Below are positions 43,758 through 52,771 of a stretch of DNA of 64,000 nt, piece after piece (within the stretch, counting starts at the first letter, position 1; each line of letters starts with the position of its first letter). The position numbers were made by a program, and so were the translations under genes. Below the pieces are notes generated by a model. The model did not search any database. It saw only the letters and a program-made list of their open reading frames with translations, and was not told where the DNA came from. Source of the DNA: Geobacteraceae bacterium (GTDB lineage Bacteria; Desulfobacterota; Desulfuromonadia; Geobacterales; Pseudopelobacteraceae); contig JADKKR010000007.1 of assembly GCA_016720395.1 (NCBI GenBank), positions 124,001 through 188,000 of the forward strand, given 5' to 3'.

Positions 43758-45407
43758 ATGACTACCTATCTGACGGGGAGCGATGTGGACTGGGAATGCT
43801 GCTGGGACAGGGATGTCATTGCGCTGGAAGACTGCCCGAACATTCAGGAGGGAGATGAAGACCTGCTCCATTCCCGGCGTCGGCGGATTCTGGAAAAATG
43901 CTGCGACTGCCCCAATTTCAAACGCGACCTGAACCGTTTCCGCGAGAGCGGTCACCCCCTGGCCCCCGTATTCATCCTTGTCCACGAAGAGCATCAGCGC
44001 CAGAAGACCCAGATCCAGTCTCTGGTCAGTTTCCTCGACAACAAAACCCTTGAAGTCCGCTTCCTGCATGAACTGGGATCGGTCCTGCAGAGCTCCGTTG
44101 ACCTTGAGGAGGTCCTCTCCGTTGCCCTGACGGCCATCACCGCCGGCAAGGGCTTCGGCATGAACCGCGCCTTCCTGCTGCTGATTGACCGGGACCACGC
44201 CATGCTGAACGGCTTTCTGGCCATCGGCCCGCGCAATTTCGAGGAGGCCTGCCAGGCCTGGGATGAGATAGCCGGGAATGACATGGATCTCCAGACCCTG
44301 GCCCAGAGTTTCCGCCTCAACAAGCTCTCCTCCGAGCGGGCCAAATTCCATGACATCCTGGAACAGCTTTCGGTACCCCTTTCCGACGAGGGACATATCC
44401 TGATCAGGGCCCTGGACGGCAGGCATCCGTTACTGATCGAGGATGCCTTTCACAATCCGGATGTCACCCCGGGGTTGGCCCACCTGCTCGGGGTGGACAC
44501 CTTCCTGCTGATGCCGCTGCATTCACGCAACCGCCGTATCGGCATGATCATCGCCGACAACTGCATCACCCACCGCAAGATCACAGCAGAGGACATGCAC
44601 TCACTGGAGACCTTTACGTTTCCGGTGGCCTTCGCCATCGAACGGGCATCCCTGTATGACCGTCTGCAGCTGGAGCTCAACCGGGTGACCGAAGCCAGCA
44701 ACAAACTCAGGGAACAGCAGGAACTGATCGTCAGGATGGAGAAGATGGCCCTGGTGGGACGCATTACCTCCAGCGTCGCCCATTCCATCCGCAACCCGCT
44801 CATGATCATCGGCGGATTTGCCCGCTCCATGCTCAAGACCGCACCGGCGTCAGACCCCAAACGTGATTTCATAGAGTCCATTGTCAGCGAAGCACGCCAG
44901 CTGGAGGGGGTGCTGGACGAGATTCTCAATTACTCCGACTCGCTCTATCCCACCAGGGATTTCTGGGATGTGAACCAGATGACGGAAACCACCCTCAAAG
45001 ACCTGCAGGGGCTGCTCCAGCAGAAGGAGTGCCAGTTCAGTTTCGAGCCGGACCTCAGCATTCCCCATGCCTATGTCGACATCAAACAGCTTTCGTACTG
45101 TCTGCGCACCCTTATCATCAACGAGGTTGACAGCCGCAGCGGAAACCATCTCCGCATTCGGACAGAAGGCCGGGCTGACGGCATCCGGGTCAGCATTGAG
45201 AACAGGGATTGCAAGGTGGCGCAGGCGGAGCTGGATATGCTGCTGTCACCCTTTGCCATCACCCATGACATGGGGACCGGGTTCGGCCTGGCGCTCTGCA
45301 AGACGATGCTGGAAAAACAGGGCATTCCGCTTGATGTCTTCGCGCCGCCTGAAGGCGGCATTACCTATACAATCACACTTCCCATCAGGAAGGAGGAGCA
45401 GTCATGA
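43758..45407 (+). CDS. GAF-domain sensor histidine kinase with Cys-rich N-terminus
   Basis: 549 residues, no membrane helix. The N-terminal 55 residues carry a run of cysteines (ECC at 13-15, ALEDC near 27, EKCCDC near 47-51), which may bind iron-sulfur or zinc. A GAF domain covers about 100-300. HisKA has H342 (SSVAHSIRNPL) and the ATPase domain has a degenerate N-box (TLIINEVDS) and a GTGFGLAL box. It overlaps the following receiver gene, forming a soluble two-component pair likely responding to redox state or a small ligand. No ribosome site is evident before ATG 43758. Confidence 0.85.
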   Translation: MTTYLTGSDVDWECCWDRDVIALEDCPNIQEGDEDLLHSRRRRILEKCCDCPNFKRDLNRFRESGHPLAPVFILVHEEHQRQKTQIQSLVSFLDNKTLEVRFLHELGSVLQSSVDLEEVLSVALTAITAGKGFGMNRAFLLLIDRDHAMLNGFLAIGPRNFEEACQAWDEIAGNDMDLQTLAQSFRLNKLSSERAKFHDILEQLSVPLSDEGHILIRALDGRHPLLIEDAFHNPDVTPGLAHLLGVDTFLLMPLHSRNRRIGMIIADNCITHRKITAEDMHSLETFTFPVAFAIERASLYDRLQLELNRVTEASNKLREQQELIVRMEKMALVGRITSSVAHSIRNPLMIIGGFARSMLKTAPASDPKRDFIESIVSEARQLEGVLDEILNYSDSLYPTRDFWDVNQMTETTLKDLQGLLQQKECQFSFEPDLSIPHAYVDIKQLSYCLRTLIINEVDSRSGNHLRIRTEGRADGIRVSIENRDCKVAQAELDMLLSPFAITHDMGTGFGLALCKTMLEKQGIPLDVFAPPEGGITYTITLPIRKEEQS

Positions 45408-45784
45408 GCAGATTACTGGTAGTTGATGATGAGGCCAACATCCGCCTGCTGTACACAGAGGAGCTGACAGAGGAGGGGTACGACGTTGTGACGGCGGCCA
45501 CCATCGCCGAGGCCACCGAAAAACTTCAGGAGGGCGTCTTCGACCTGGCAGTGCTGGACATAAAGCTGAAGAACGAGAGCGGCATCGAGCTGCTGCAGCA
45601 GCTGGTCAAGGATCGCCACAACATGCCGGTGATCCTCTGTTCGGCCTTTTCCTGCTACAAGGATGATTTTTCAGCCTGGCTGGCGGACGGCTATGTGGTC
45701 AAATCCGGTGATCTGACCGAACTGAAGCAGGAGATCGCCCGAATTCTGGCCAAAAAGGCTCAGAAGGCCGCGGTGGGGTTGTAA
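45404..45784 (+). CDS. Single-domain response regulator
   Basis: 126 residues, a stand-alone CheY-like receiver: acidic pocket D8-D9, phosphorylation site D52 (AVLDIKL), switch Ser/Thr near LCSAFS and the conserved Lys in VVKSGD. There is no output domain. GGAGGAGCAGTC precedes the ATG, which overlaps the kinase stop by four bases. It probably shuttles phosphate to another protein or binds a partner directly. Confidence 0.92.
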   Translation: MSRLLVVDDEANIRLLYTEELTEEGYDVVTAATIAEATEKLQEGVFDLAVLDIKLKNESGIELLQQLVKDRHNMPVILCSAFSCYKDDFSAWLADGYVVKSGDLTELKQEIARILAKKAQKAAVGL

Positions 45785-45789
45785 CGACA

Positions 45790-45898
45790 TCCCCCCCTCC
45801 CTTGACGGGAGGGGGTTAGGGGGTGGGTGAATCCGGCAACGGCTCATTCCATGGCAACGTCACCCCCACCCTGACCCTCCCCCGTCAAGGGGGAGGTG
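45790..45898. repeat. Two inverted copies of a GC-rich palindromic repeat
   Basis: Copy one (45790-45829) reads CCCCCTCCCTTGACGGGAGGGGG then TTAGGGGGTGGGTGA. Copy two (45860-45898) is the same unit in reverse (TCACCCCCACCCTGACCCTCCCCCGTCAAGGGGGAGG). The pair can fold into a large cruciform or hairpin and probably separates the two-component pair from the sugar nucleotidyltransferase gene. Confidence 0.8.
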
Positions 45899-45932
45899 AC
45901 GTTCAACAATCTTTTCCTTCCAAGGAGTTCCC

Positions 45933-48437
45933 ATGAAAGCAGTCATCATGGCCGGCGGCTTCGGCACCCGCATCCAGCCGCTCACCGGCAGCATGCCCAA
46001 ACCGATGATCCCGCTCTTCAACCGCCCGATAATGCTGCACATCGTCGAGCTGCTCAAGAAACACGATATCACCGAACTGGTGATGCTGCTCTACCACCAG
46101 CCCTTCTACATCAAGAACTTCTTTCGGGACGGCGCCGATTTCGGGGTCAAGATAACCTACGTCACCCCTCTGCAGGATATGGGGACGGCCGGGGCGGTCA
46201 AGGCGGCCCAGAAATACCTTAATGAACGTTTTCTGGTCATCAGCGGTGACCTGCTGACCGACTTCAACCTCAAGAAGATCATCGATTTTCACCATGACAA
46301 CAAGGCCGGGGCCACCATTACCCTGACATCGGTCAAGGATCCGCTGCAGTTCGGCGTGGTCATCACCGACAAGGAAAAACGCATCACCCAGTTTCTGGAG
46401 AAGCCGGGCTGGGGCGAGGTGATCTCCGACACGATCAATACCGGAATCTACGTCCTGGAACCGGAGATTCTCAGCTACATCCCCGAAGGCGAAAACTTCG
46501 ACTTCTCCCAGGACCTCTTCCCGCTGATGCTCAAGAAGAAGGATGCCCTGTTCGGCGTGACAGTCAAGGGCTACTGGCGCGACATCGGCAACACCGACTC
46601 CTACCGCGAGGCCTACCACGACATCTTCAAGGGGCGCATCAACCTGAAGATCGACGAGCCGAAGCAGGATTTTGTCGGCAAGGACCTGCGGCTCGGCGCG
46701 GATGTCAAGCTGGTGAATGCCGACGGCCTGGAGGGAACGGTCGTCATCGGCGACAACAGCCAGGTGCTGGGCGATGTGCGCATCAAGGACTCGGTCATCG
46801 GCCGCAACTGTACGATTGAGGCGGGTGTCAGGCTCAACCGCTGCATCATCTGGGACAACTCCTACGTCAAGAAGGGGGCCCGGATCACCGACAGCGTGAT
46901 CTGCTCCAACGTCCGTGTCGGCCAGGGGGCGATCCTTGAGGAAGGGGTCATCGTGGCTGATGACACCTCCATCGGCGATGAGGCGGTCATCAAGGCCGAT
47001 GTCAAGATCTGGCCGAAGAAGATCATCGAGGCCGGGGCCACCGTGACCACCAACATGATCTGGGGCGAGAAGTGGAAGAAATCACTCTTCGAGGGGGCCA
47101 TCATCAAGGGGCTCTCCAACGTGGAACTGACCCCGGAGTTCGTGGCAAAACTGGGCTGTGCCTACGGCACGTCACTGCCTAAGGGGAGCTTTGTGCTGGG
47201 CGGCCGCGATTCATCGCCGTCGTCACGCATGCTCAAACGCTGCTTCGTGGGCGGCCTGCTCTCGGCCGGCATCAACGTGCGCGACATGAAGATGACCTCA
47301 CTGCCGCTTCTGCGCTACAAGCTCAAGACCTTCGGCGAGGTCGGCGGGGTGCACTTCCGCCAGGCCCAGGACGATCCGGCCCTGCTGGAGATCGTCTTCC
47401 TGGACGGTGACGGCCTCGACTTTTCCAGCAACATGGGCAAAAATGTGGAACGCACCTTCTTCAAGGAAAATTTCCGCCGCGCACACCACACCGAACCGGG
47501 TGTGATCACCGATATCAACAACGTGGGTGATTTCTACCGCGAGGGGTTCCTGCGGTCCATTGATCGCGAGGTCCTGAAAAAAGCCGCCTGCACGGTGGTG
47601 ATCGATTTCAGTTTTTCCCCGGCCAGCCAGATCCTTCCCCAATTGCTGAACGAACTCGGCTTTTCGGTCATCGCCCTGAACGCCTATGTGGACGAGGGGC
47701 GCGGCGTTCAGGTCAAAGTCAAGGAAGAGGCACTCACACAGCTGGCCACAATTGTCTCCTCGCTGAAGGCCCAGGCCGGTTTCTGGCTTCATCCGACCGC
47801 CGAGACCATCACTATGGTGGACGAAGCCGGGCGCATCCACAGCGGAGTCGAGCTGCTTTCCGTCGCCGTGGCGCTCCTGATGAAATCCGGCCAGAAGGGG
47901 ACCATTGCAGTGCCGGTGCAGGCCCCTTCCACCATTGAGCAGATGGCCGGACAGAAACGCTGCCAGGTGATCCGGACCAAAAGCTCAGACCGGGCCATGC
48001 TGGAGGCGTCCTCGTCATCCGAGGTCGTGATGACCGGCACCACCGACGGCCGCTTTGCCTTCCCCCGCTTCCAGGCGGCTTTTGACGGTATGTTCGCCAT
48101 AGCCAAGCTGATGGAACTGGCAGCGATCTGCGGAGTGCCCCTCTCTCAGGGTCTTTCCTTTGTCCCGTCCCGCTCCTATCTGGAGACGTGCCTGCCCTCG
48201 GCCTGGGAGATGAAGGGGGGCATCATGCGCAAGATGAGCGAGGACAGCCTGGAGAAGGAGGCTTCATTCATTGACGGCATCAAGGTACAGTTCGGCGAGG
48301 ACTGGGTGCTGGTGCTGCCGGACCAGTACCTGCCCTGTGTCCATATCGTGGCCGAGGCCAAGGATCACAAGACGGTCCAGAGGCTGCTGACCGAGTACCA
48401 GAAGAAGGTTGAGGGATGGAAAAAAGAGCTGGTCTGA
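45933..48437 (+). CDS. Sugar-nucleotide pyrophosphorylase fused to a degenerate phosphomannomutase domain
   Basis: 834 residues. Residues 1-235 are a nucleotidyltransferase with MAGGFGTRIQPLT (6-18) and MPKPMIPLFNRP, of the mannose-1-phosphate guanylyltransferase type. Residues 250-370 are hexapeptide repeats (left-handed beta-helix). Residues 380-834 have the layout of the phosphohexomutase family (GGRDSSPSSRMLKR first block), but the serine loop TASHNP and the metal loop DxDxDR are missing: the latter position reads HPTAETITMVDEAGR. The mutase part is therefore probably not catalytic. AAGGAG lies before ATG 45933. The product is likely a sugar nucleotide for glycogen, glycan or polysaccharide synthesis; the GH57 gene follows directly. 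Confidence 0.85.
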   Translation: MKAVIMAGGFGTRIQPLTGSMPKPMIPLFNRPIMLHIVELLKKHDITELVMLLYHQPFYIKNFFRDGADFGVKITYVTPLQDMGTAGAVKAAQKYLNERFLVISGDLLTDFNLKKIIDFHHDNKAGATITLTSVKDPLQFGVVITDKEKRITQFLEKPGWGEVISDTINTGIYVLEPEILSYIPEGENFDFSQDLFPLMLKKKDALFGVTVKGYWRDIGNTDSYREAYHDIFKGRINLKIDEPKQDFVGKDLRLGADVKLVNADGLEGTVVIGDNSQVLGDVRIKDSVIGRNCTIEAGVRLNRCIIWDNSYVKKGARITDSVICSNVRVGQGAILEEGVIVADDTSIGDEAVIKADVKIWPKKIIEAGATVTTNMIWGEKWKKSLFEGAIIKGLSNVELTPEFVAKLGCAYGTSLPKGSFVLGGRDSSPSSRMLKRCFVGGLLSAGINVRDMKMTSLPLLRYKLKTFGEVGGVHFRQAQDDPALLEIVFLDGDGLDFSSNMGKNVERTFFKENFRRAHHTEPGVITDINNVGDFYREGFLRSIDREVLKKAACTVVIDFSFSPASQILPQLLNELGFSVIALNAYVDEGRGVQVKVKEEALTQLATIVSSLKAQAGFWLHPTAETITMVDEAGRIHSGVELLSVAVALLMKSGQKGTIAVPVQAPSTIEQMAGQKRCQVIRTKSSDRAMLEASSSSEVVMTGTTDGRFAFPRFQAAFDGMFAIAKLMELAAICGVPLSQGLSFVPSRSYLETCLPSAWEMKGGIMRKMSEDSLEKEASFIDGIKVQFGEDWVLVLPDQYLPCVHIVAEAKDHKTVQRLLTEYQKKVEGWKKELV

Positions 48438-48447
48438 AGGAGTAGCA

Positions 48448-50637
48448 ATGCCCGTCCCGCTTGATGTAGTCATCGTATGGCATATGCACCAGCCGTACTA
48501 CAAGGATCCGCTGAAAAACGAATACGCCCTGCCCTGGACCTACCTCCACGGTATCAAGGATTACTTCGATATGCCGGCCATTGTCGAAGACACACCCGGT
48601 GCGCGGGCGGTCTTCAATCTCGTGCCGTCGCTGATCGAACAGCTGCTGGATTATGCCAACGGCACAGCCGTCGATCAGTTCCTGGTAAAAGGTATGGCGG
48701 CACCCTCGGATCTGGGTGAGGAAGACCGGATTTTTCTGCTGGAAAACTTTTTCTCTGCCAATCGCCAGCACATGATTGAACCCTCCCGTCGTTACCTGGA
48801 GCTGCTCTACATGGCCGGAGAGGGTAAGCCGGGCAGTGCCCGAGACAGAGTACGTCATTTCAGCGACCAGGACCTGCTTGATCTTCAGGTCTGGTTTTTC
48901 CTGGCCTGGACCGGTGAAGCCGCCCGGCAGCGCTATCCGGCCTTCGCTGACCTGATTGCCAAGGGTGAGCGTTTCAACGCAGCCGACAAACAGCTGCTCT
49001 TCACCACCCAGCGGGAACTCCTGCAGGCCATCATCCCGCTGTATAAACGCCTGCATGAAAAAGGATGCATCGAGCTTTCGGTTACCCCCTATTACCATCC
49101 GATCCTGCCGCTCCTGTGCGATACCCGCCAGGCGCTGACCGCCATGCCGCGGGTGACCCTTCCCGCTGCCGCATTCCGGCATCCCGAGGATGCCTCGGCA
49201 CAGATTCGCCGGGGCATTGAATACTTCCGGGAGATCTTCGGATTCACCCCCCGGGGGATGTGGCCTTCGGAGGGATCGGTCAGCAATGAGACCCTCGCCA
49301 TAATAGCCGACTGCGGCATAGGCTGGATCGCCACTGATGAAGAGATTCTGGCCAAAAGCCTGGACGGCGGCCTGGGCGAAGGCAGGGAACGGCTCTATCG
49401 ACCCTGGCGCTACAGCTGTCCCCAGGGTGAGGTCGGCGCCTTTTTCCGTGACCACCAGCTCTCCGACCTGATCGGATTTACCTACTCAAAGTGGGATGCC
49501 GGCCGGGCAGTGAGCGACCTGTGCGGCCGTCTTCACGCCGTCAGAAGCCGTCTCGGCGGTGAAGGAAGGGTGGTGCCGATCATCCTGGATGGAGAAAATG
49601 CCTGGGAATACTACCCCGATAACGCCTATGACTTCCTGCAGGGCATGTATCGCGGCATCGCCGATTCGCCCCAGCTTAACCTGACCACCTGTTCGGACGT
49701 ACTCTCCCGGACCCGATTCGACGGCCGGCTGAACAACATCTTTCCGGGCTCATGGATCAACGGCAATTACGGCATATGGATCGGGCACCCCGAGGAGAAT
49801 CTGGCCTGGGATCTTGTTGCCATGGCACGTGAGGCGGCCGTGAACGCAAGCCCTTCCGTGGCAGCGGCACTGGCAAGCGGCAACCCGGCAGTGGATCCGG
49901 CAACCGAGATGATCTGCAGGTCACTGTATGCTGCCGAAGGAAGCGACTGGTTCTGGTGGTACGGTGACGATCACTTTTCGCCGCACAGCGACCGTTTCGA
50001 CCGGCTCTTCCGCCAGCATCTGCTGAACGTTTACCGCCTGCTGGGGCAGGAGCCACCCCGGCAACTGCTTGAGCCTATCAAGAAGAAGAGCCCGGCCGGG
50101 TTGATCCGCGAGCCGGCAGCCTACATCGAACCTGATATAAACGGCCGGACCAGCGGTTACTTCGAGTGGCTGGCCGCAGGATTGTACGACCTCACCCGTC
50201 AGGGCTCGGCCATGCATTCCTCGGACCGGATGCTGCAGAGCTTCTATTACGGTTACAACAGGACATCGTTCTTCATACGCATTGACGGTGTCCAGGAACT
50301 CTCCCGCCTGCTCAGCGAGGGAGACGTCCTCAACCTGCACCTGATCCACGACCGGGAATACCGGCTGCCGATGCTGAAACAAAGCGAGGAAGGGCTGCTG
50401 CAGGTCAGGGAGAACAACGTCTGGGTGCCCACCAGCGGCCACTGCGTCTGGAAGATCGCCAGGACCTGCGAGGTCAGCATACCGCTGGAGACACTCAGGC
50501 TGAGCCCCAAAAGCAAGCTGTTTGCTTCGATCACCCTGGTGCGTGACAATGAGGAGATCGGCCGCTGGCCGACAGACGCATCGCTGACGCTGCAGTACGC
50601 AGGGGCAGAGATCGAGTTGGAAAACTGGCTCATTTAG
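48448..50637 (+). CDS. Glycoside hydrolase family 57 protein
   Basis: 729 residues. The N-terminus VVIVWHMHQPYYKDPL is the GH57 signature, and MWPSEGSVSNE places the probable nucleophile at E275. A later acidic segment (ILDGENAWEYY) likely gives the acid/base. GH57 enzymes are alpha-amylases, glucanotransferases or branching enzymes that act on alpha-glucans such as glycogen. The gene follows the sugar nucleotidyltransferase by about 10 bases with AAGGAG upstream, so both belong to an alpha-glucan module. I start at ATG 48448; an in-frame codon at 48409 lies inside the previous gene. Confidence 0.9.
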   Translation: MPVPLDVVIVWHMHQPYYKDPLKNEYALPWTYLHGIKDYFDMPAIVEDTPGARAVFNLVPSLIEQLLDYANGTAVDQFLVKGMAAPSDLGEEDRIFLLENFFSANRQHMIEPSRRYLELLYMAGEGKPGSARDRVRHFSDQDLLDLQVWFFLAWTGEAARQRYPAFADLIAKGERFNAADKQLLFTTQRELLQAIIPLYKRLHEKGCIELSVTPYYHPILPLLCDTRQALTAMPRVTLPAAAFRHPEDASAQIRRGIEYFREIFGFTPRGMWPSEGSVSNETLAIIADCGIGWIATDEEILAKSLDGGLGEGRERLYRPWRYSCPQGEVGAFFRDHQLSDLIGFTYSKWDAGRAVSDLCGRLHAVRSRLGGEGRVVPIILDGENAWEYYPDNAYDFLQGMYRGIADSPQLNLTTCSDVLSRTRFDGRLNNIFPGSWINGNYGIWIGHPEENLAWDLVAMAREAAVNASPSVAAALASGNPAVDPATEMICRSLYAAEGSDWFWWYGDDHFSPHSDRFDRLFRQHLLNVYRLLGQEPPRQLLEPIKKKSPAGLIREPAAYIEPDINGRTSGYFEWLAAGLYDLTRQGSAMHSSDRMLQSFYYGYNRTSFFIRIDGVQELSRLLSEGDVLNLHLIHDREYRLPMLKQSEEGLLQVRENNVWVPTSGHCVWKIARTCEVSIPLETLRLSPKSKLFASITLVRDNEEIGRWPTDASLTLQYAGAEIELENWLI

Positions 50638-50640
50638 TTC

Positions 50641-50742
50641 ACAGGTTCTAGGTTCGGGCCCTTTTTTTTGGCCCGTTTTCCCCTGGTTCTTTTTTTTGGC
50701 CCCCTTTTTTTTCCCTTGAACCTTGAGCTTGGAACCTTGAAC
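50641..50742. repeat. Low-complexity T-rich tract with GAACCTTGA repeats
   Basis: The gap after the GH57 gene holds ACAGGTTCTAGGTTC, a CGGGCC/GGCCCG hairpin with a T8 loop, two further T8 runs flanked by GGCC-rich words, and then repeated CTTGAACCTTGA words. The hairpin followed by T-runs could serve as a terminator for the GH57 gene. The repeat words match the element at 43659-43706. Confidence 0.7.
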
Positions 50743-50759
50743 AGTTTTTAGGAGGAATA

Positions 50760-51785
50760 ATGTCAGAACTTCGTTGGGACCCGATCAAACTGCATTGGGT
50801 CATTATCGCCACCGAGCGTGGCCGACGGCCGCGTGACTTCCTTATTGTGGGAGATACGAACGGAATTGCCGCCTGCCCCTTCTGCTACGGCAATGAAGAC
50901 AAGACTCCGCCTGAGATCTTCGCCATCCGGCCGAGCGGACTCCCCAACACCGCTAACTGGCAGGTCCGGGTGATCCCCAACAAATACCCTGCCCTGCGGG
51001 TGGAAGGCGAACTCAACAGCCGCGGCTACGGCATGTACGATGTCATGAACGGCATCGGCGCCCATGAGGTGATTATTGAGACGCCCGACCACCACCGTTC
51101 GATGGCCGACCTGACGCCCGGTGAGATCAGCAACGTTCTCAGCGCCTATCGGGCACGTTACCTGGACCTGCGCAAGGATTTCCGTTTTCGCTATATGGTG
51201 CTCTTCAAAAACCACGGCACCCGGGCCGGTGCCACCCTTCACCATTCACACAGCCAGTTGATCGCGGTGCCGTTACTCCCGCCGGTGGCTACCACCGAAC
51301 TCAAGGTGGCCCGTAACTATTTCAGTGAAAAAGAGCGCTGCATTTTCTGCGACGTGATCGATTTCGAACTGCGGGAGGGAACGCGTGTTGTGCGGGAGTT
51401 TGCCAACTTTGTGACCCTGGCCCCCTATGCATCGAGTTCTCCATTCGAACTGCGCCTGTTCCCCAAACGGCACGGCCATGATTTTGCCCTGATGAACGAT
51501 GTCATGCTTGCCGAACTGGCAGTAGCCATGAAGGACATGTTGCTACGGATAAAAACGGTGCTGAACGACGCGCCCTACAATTTCATCCTGCACAACGCCC
51601 CCCCCATGCATCGCCGCCCCGGCAAGCCGAATCACTGGAACTCCCTGGAATATGACTATCACTGGCATATCGAACTGGTTCCCCGACTGACGCAGGTGGC
51701 AGGCTTCGAGTGGGGCACCGGGTTCTACATCAACCCGACCTCTCCGGAGGACGCGGCCCAGTTCCTGCGTGAAGCGGATCTGTAG
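50760..51785 (+). CDS. galT: GalT-family nucleotidyltransferase (galactose-1-phosphate uridylyltransferase or ADP-glucose phosphorylase)
   Basis: 341 residues of the HIT/GalT fold. Zinc-type CPFCYGNE near residue 40 and CIFC near 195 are present, and the nucleotidyl-transfer motif is HHSHSQ (161-166), with His164 as likely nucleophile. Classical GalT has HPHGQ; the HSHSQ form, followed by LIAVPLLPP, is what I recall from the plant ADP-glucose phosphorylase. Given the alpha-glucan neighbours this alternative is serious. AGGAGGAATA precedes the ATG. The next gene starts two bases after the stop. Confidence 0.82.
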   Translation: MSELRWDPIKLHWVIIATERGRRPRDFLIVGDTNGIAACPFCYGNEDKTPPEIFAIRPSGLPNTANWQVRVIPNKYPALRVEGELNSRGYGMYDVMNGIGAHEVIIETPDHHRSMADLTPGEISNVLSAYRARYLDLRKDFRFRYMVLFKNHGTRAGATLHHSHSQLIAVPLLPPVATTELKVARNYFSEKERCIFCDVIDFELREGTRVVREFANFVTLAPYASSSPFELRLFPKRHGHDFALMNDVMLAELAVAMKDMLLRIKTVLNDAPYNFILHNAPPMHRRPGKPNHWNSLEYDYHWHIELVPRLTQVAGFEWGTGFYINPTSPEDAAQFLREADL

Positions 51786-51787
51786 CG

Positions 51788-52666
51788 ATGGAGGCAGCAA
51801 CCATCCTCGACCGCCTCTACGCAGCCCGCTCCCCGCAGCACCTTGCCAATGATCCGCTTTCCTTCTGCCATCGCTACAGCGATCCGGCTGACCAGGAAAT
51901 AGCAGCGCTTATCGCTTCAGCGTTTTCCTACGGCGGCATCAAGATCATCCTGCGTTCGCTGGAGAACATCTTCAGTGAGCTGGGGCAATCACCGCGCAGC
52001 TACGTGGAAAATCTTGCTCCCCGGCGTGCCCTGAAGGCATTCAGCGGGTTCAAACACCGCTTTAATGACGGCCGCGACCTGGTGGCGCTGCTTGTGGGTA
52101 TTCGCCTGATGATCGAGAAGTCCGGCAGCATCAACACCTTCTTCCTGGGTTTTCACGATGCTGCGGCAACGGACGTGACCGCAGCGCTCAACGGCTTTGC
52201 ATCGGCCGTTCTGGCGCAGGATTACCGGCCGGCATTCAGCAAAGACGGGATCCCCGCCGACTCCTGTTTCAGATTCCTCTTTCCGGCGCCGGCAGACGGC
52301 AGCGCCTGCAAGCGACTGTGCATGTTCCTGCGCTGGGTTGTACGTCCAGCCGATGGCATTGACCTGGGTATCTGGCGAGGCGTTTCTCCGGCACAACTGG
52401 TGATACCGGTCGACACCCATATCAGCCGTATCTGCACCTATCTCGGCTTCACCTGCAGAAAAGCGGCTGACTGGCGTATGGCACAGGAGATCACCGCAGC
52501 GCTGCGCCGCATGGACCCGGCCGACCCGGTCAAATACGACTTTTCGCTGGCCCATCTCGGGATTTCCGAAGGGTGCACAGGGACCGACCCGACGCGCTGC
52601 CTGTCCTGCGCAATCAAGGGCATCTGCCCGCAAACGGCTGTTATAGGCAACATGAAGGCAATTTAA
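51788..52666 (+). CDS. TIGR02757/DUF2400 family protein
   Basis: 292 residues. The opening LANDPLSFCHRYSDPADQEIAALIASAFSYG and the later IPVDTHISRICTYLG and YDFSLAHLGISEGC are typical of TIGR02757. The C-terminus has CLSC-x5-CPQ, which with upstream Cys may hold an iron-sulfur cluster, like some DNA glycosylases of the HhH-GPD class that this family resembles. No function is established to my knowledge. It starts two bases after the GalT-family gene, so expression is coupled. Confidence 0.87.
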   Translation: MEAATILDRLYAARSPQHLANDPLSFCHRYSDPADQEIAALIASAFSYGGIKIILRSLENIFSELGQSPRSYVENLAPRRALKAFSGFKHRFNDGRDLVALLVGIRLMIEKSGSINTFFLGFHDAAATDVTAALNGFASAVLAQDYRPAFSKDGIPADSCFRFLFPAPADGSACKRLCMFLRWVVRPADGIDLGIWRGVSPAQLVIPVDTHISRICTYLGFTCRKAADWRMAQEITAALRRMDPADPVKYDFSLAHLGISEGCTGTDPTRCLSCAIKGICPQTAVIGNMKAI

Positions 52667-52672
52667 ATAAAT

Positions 52673-52701
52673 TTGACAGCCCCGTATCTTTCTGGTATAG
52701 A
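52673..52701 (+). promoter_or_regulatory. Sigma-70-type promoter of the zinc-ribbon gene
   Basis: TTGACA (52673-52678), 17-base spacer, TATAGA (52696-52701). It lies 71 bases upstream of the ATG at 52772, directly after the preceding stop codon. Confidence 0.72.
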
Positions 52702-52771
52702 GCTAGCGGTGTTTCAGGCGTTTCCGCATGTTTAGACACATCCAATTCCAATCGTCACCGGGGAGTCGTAG

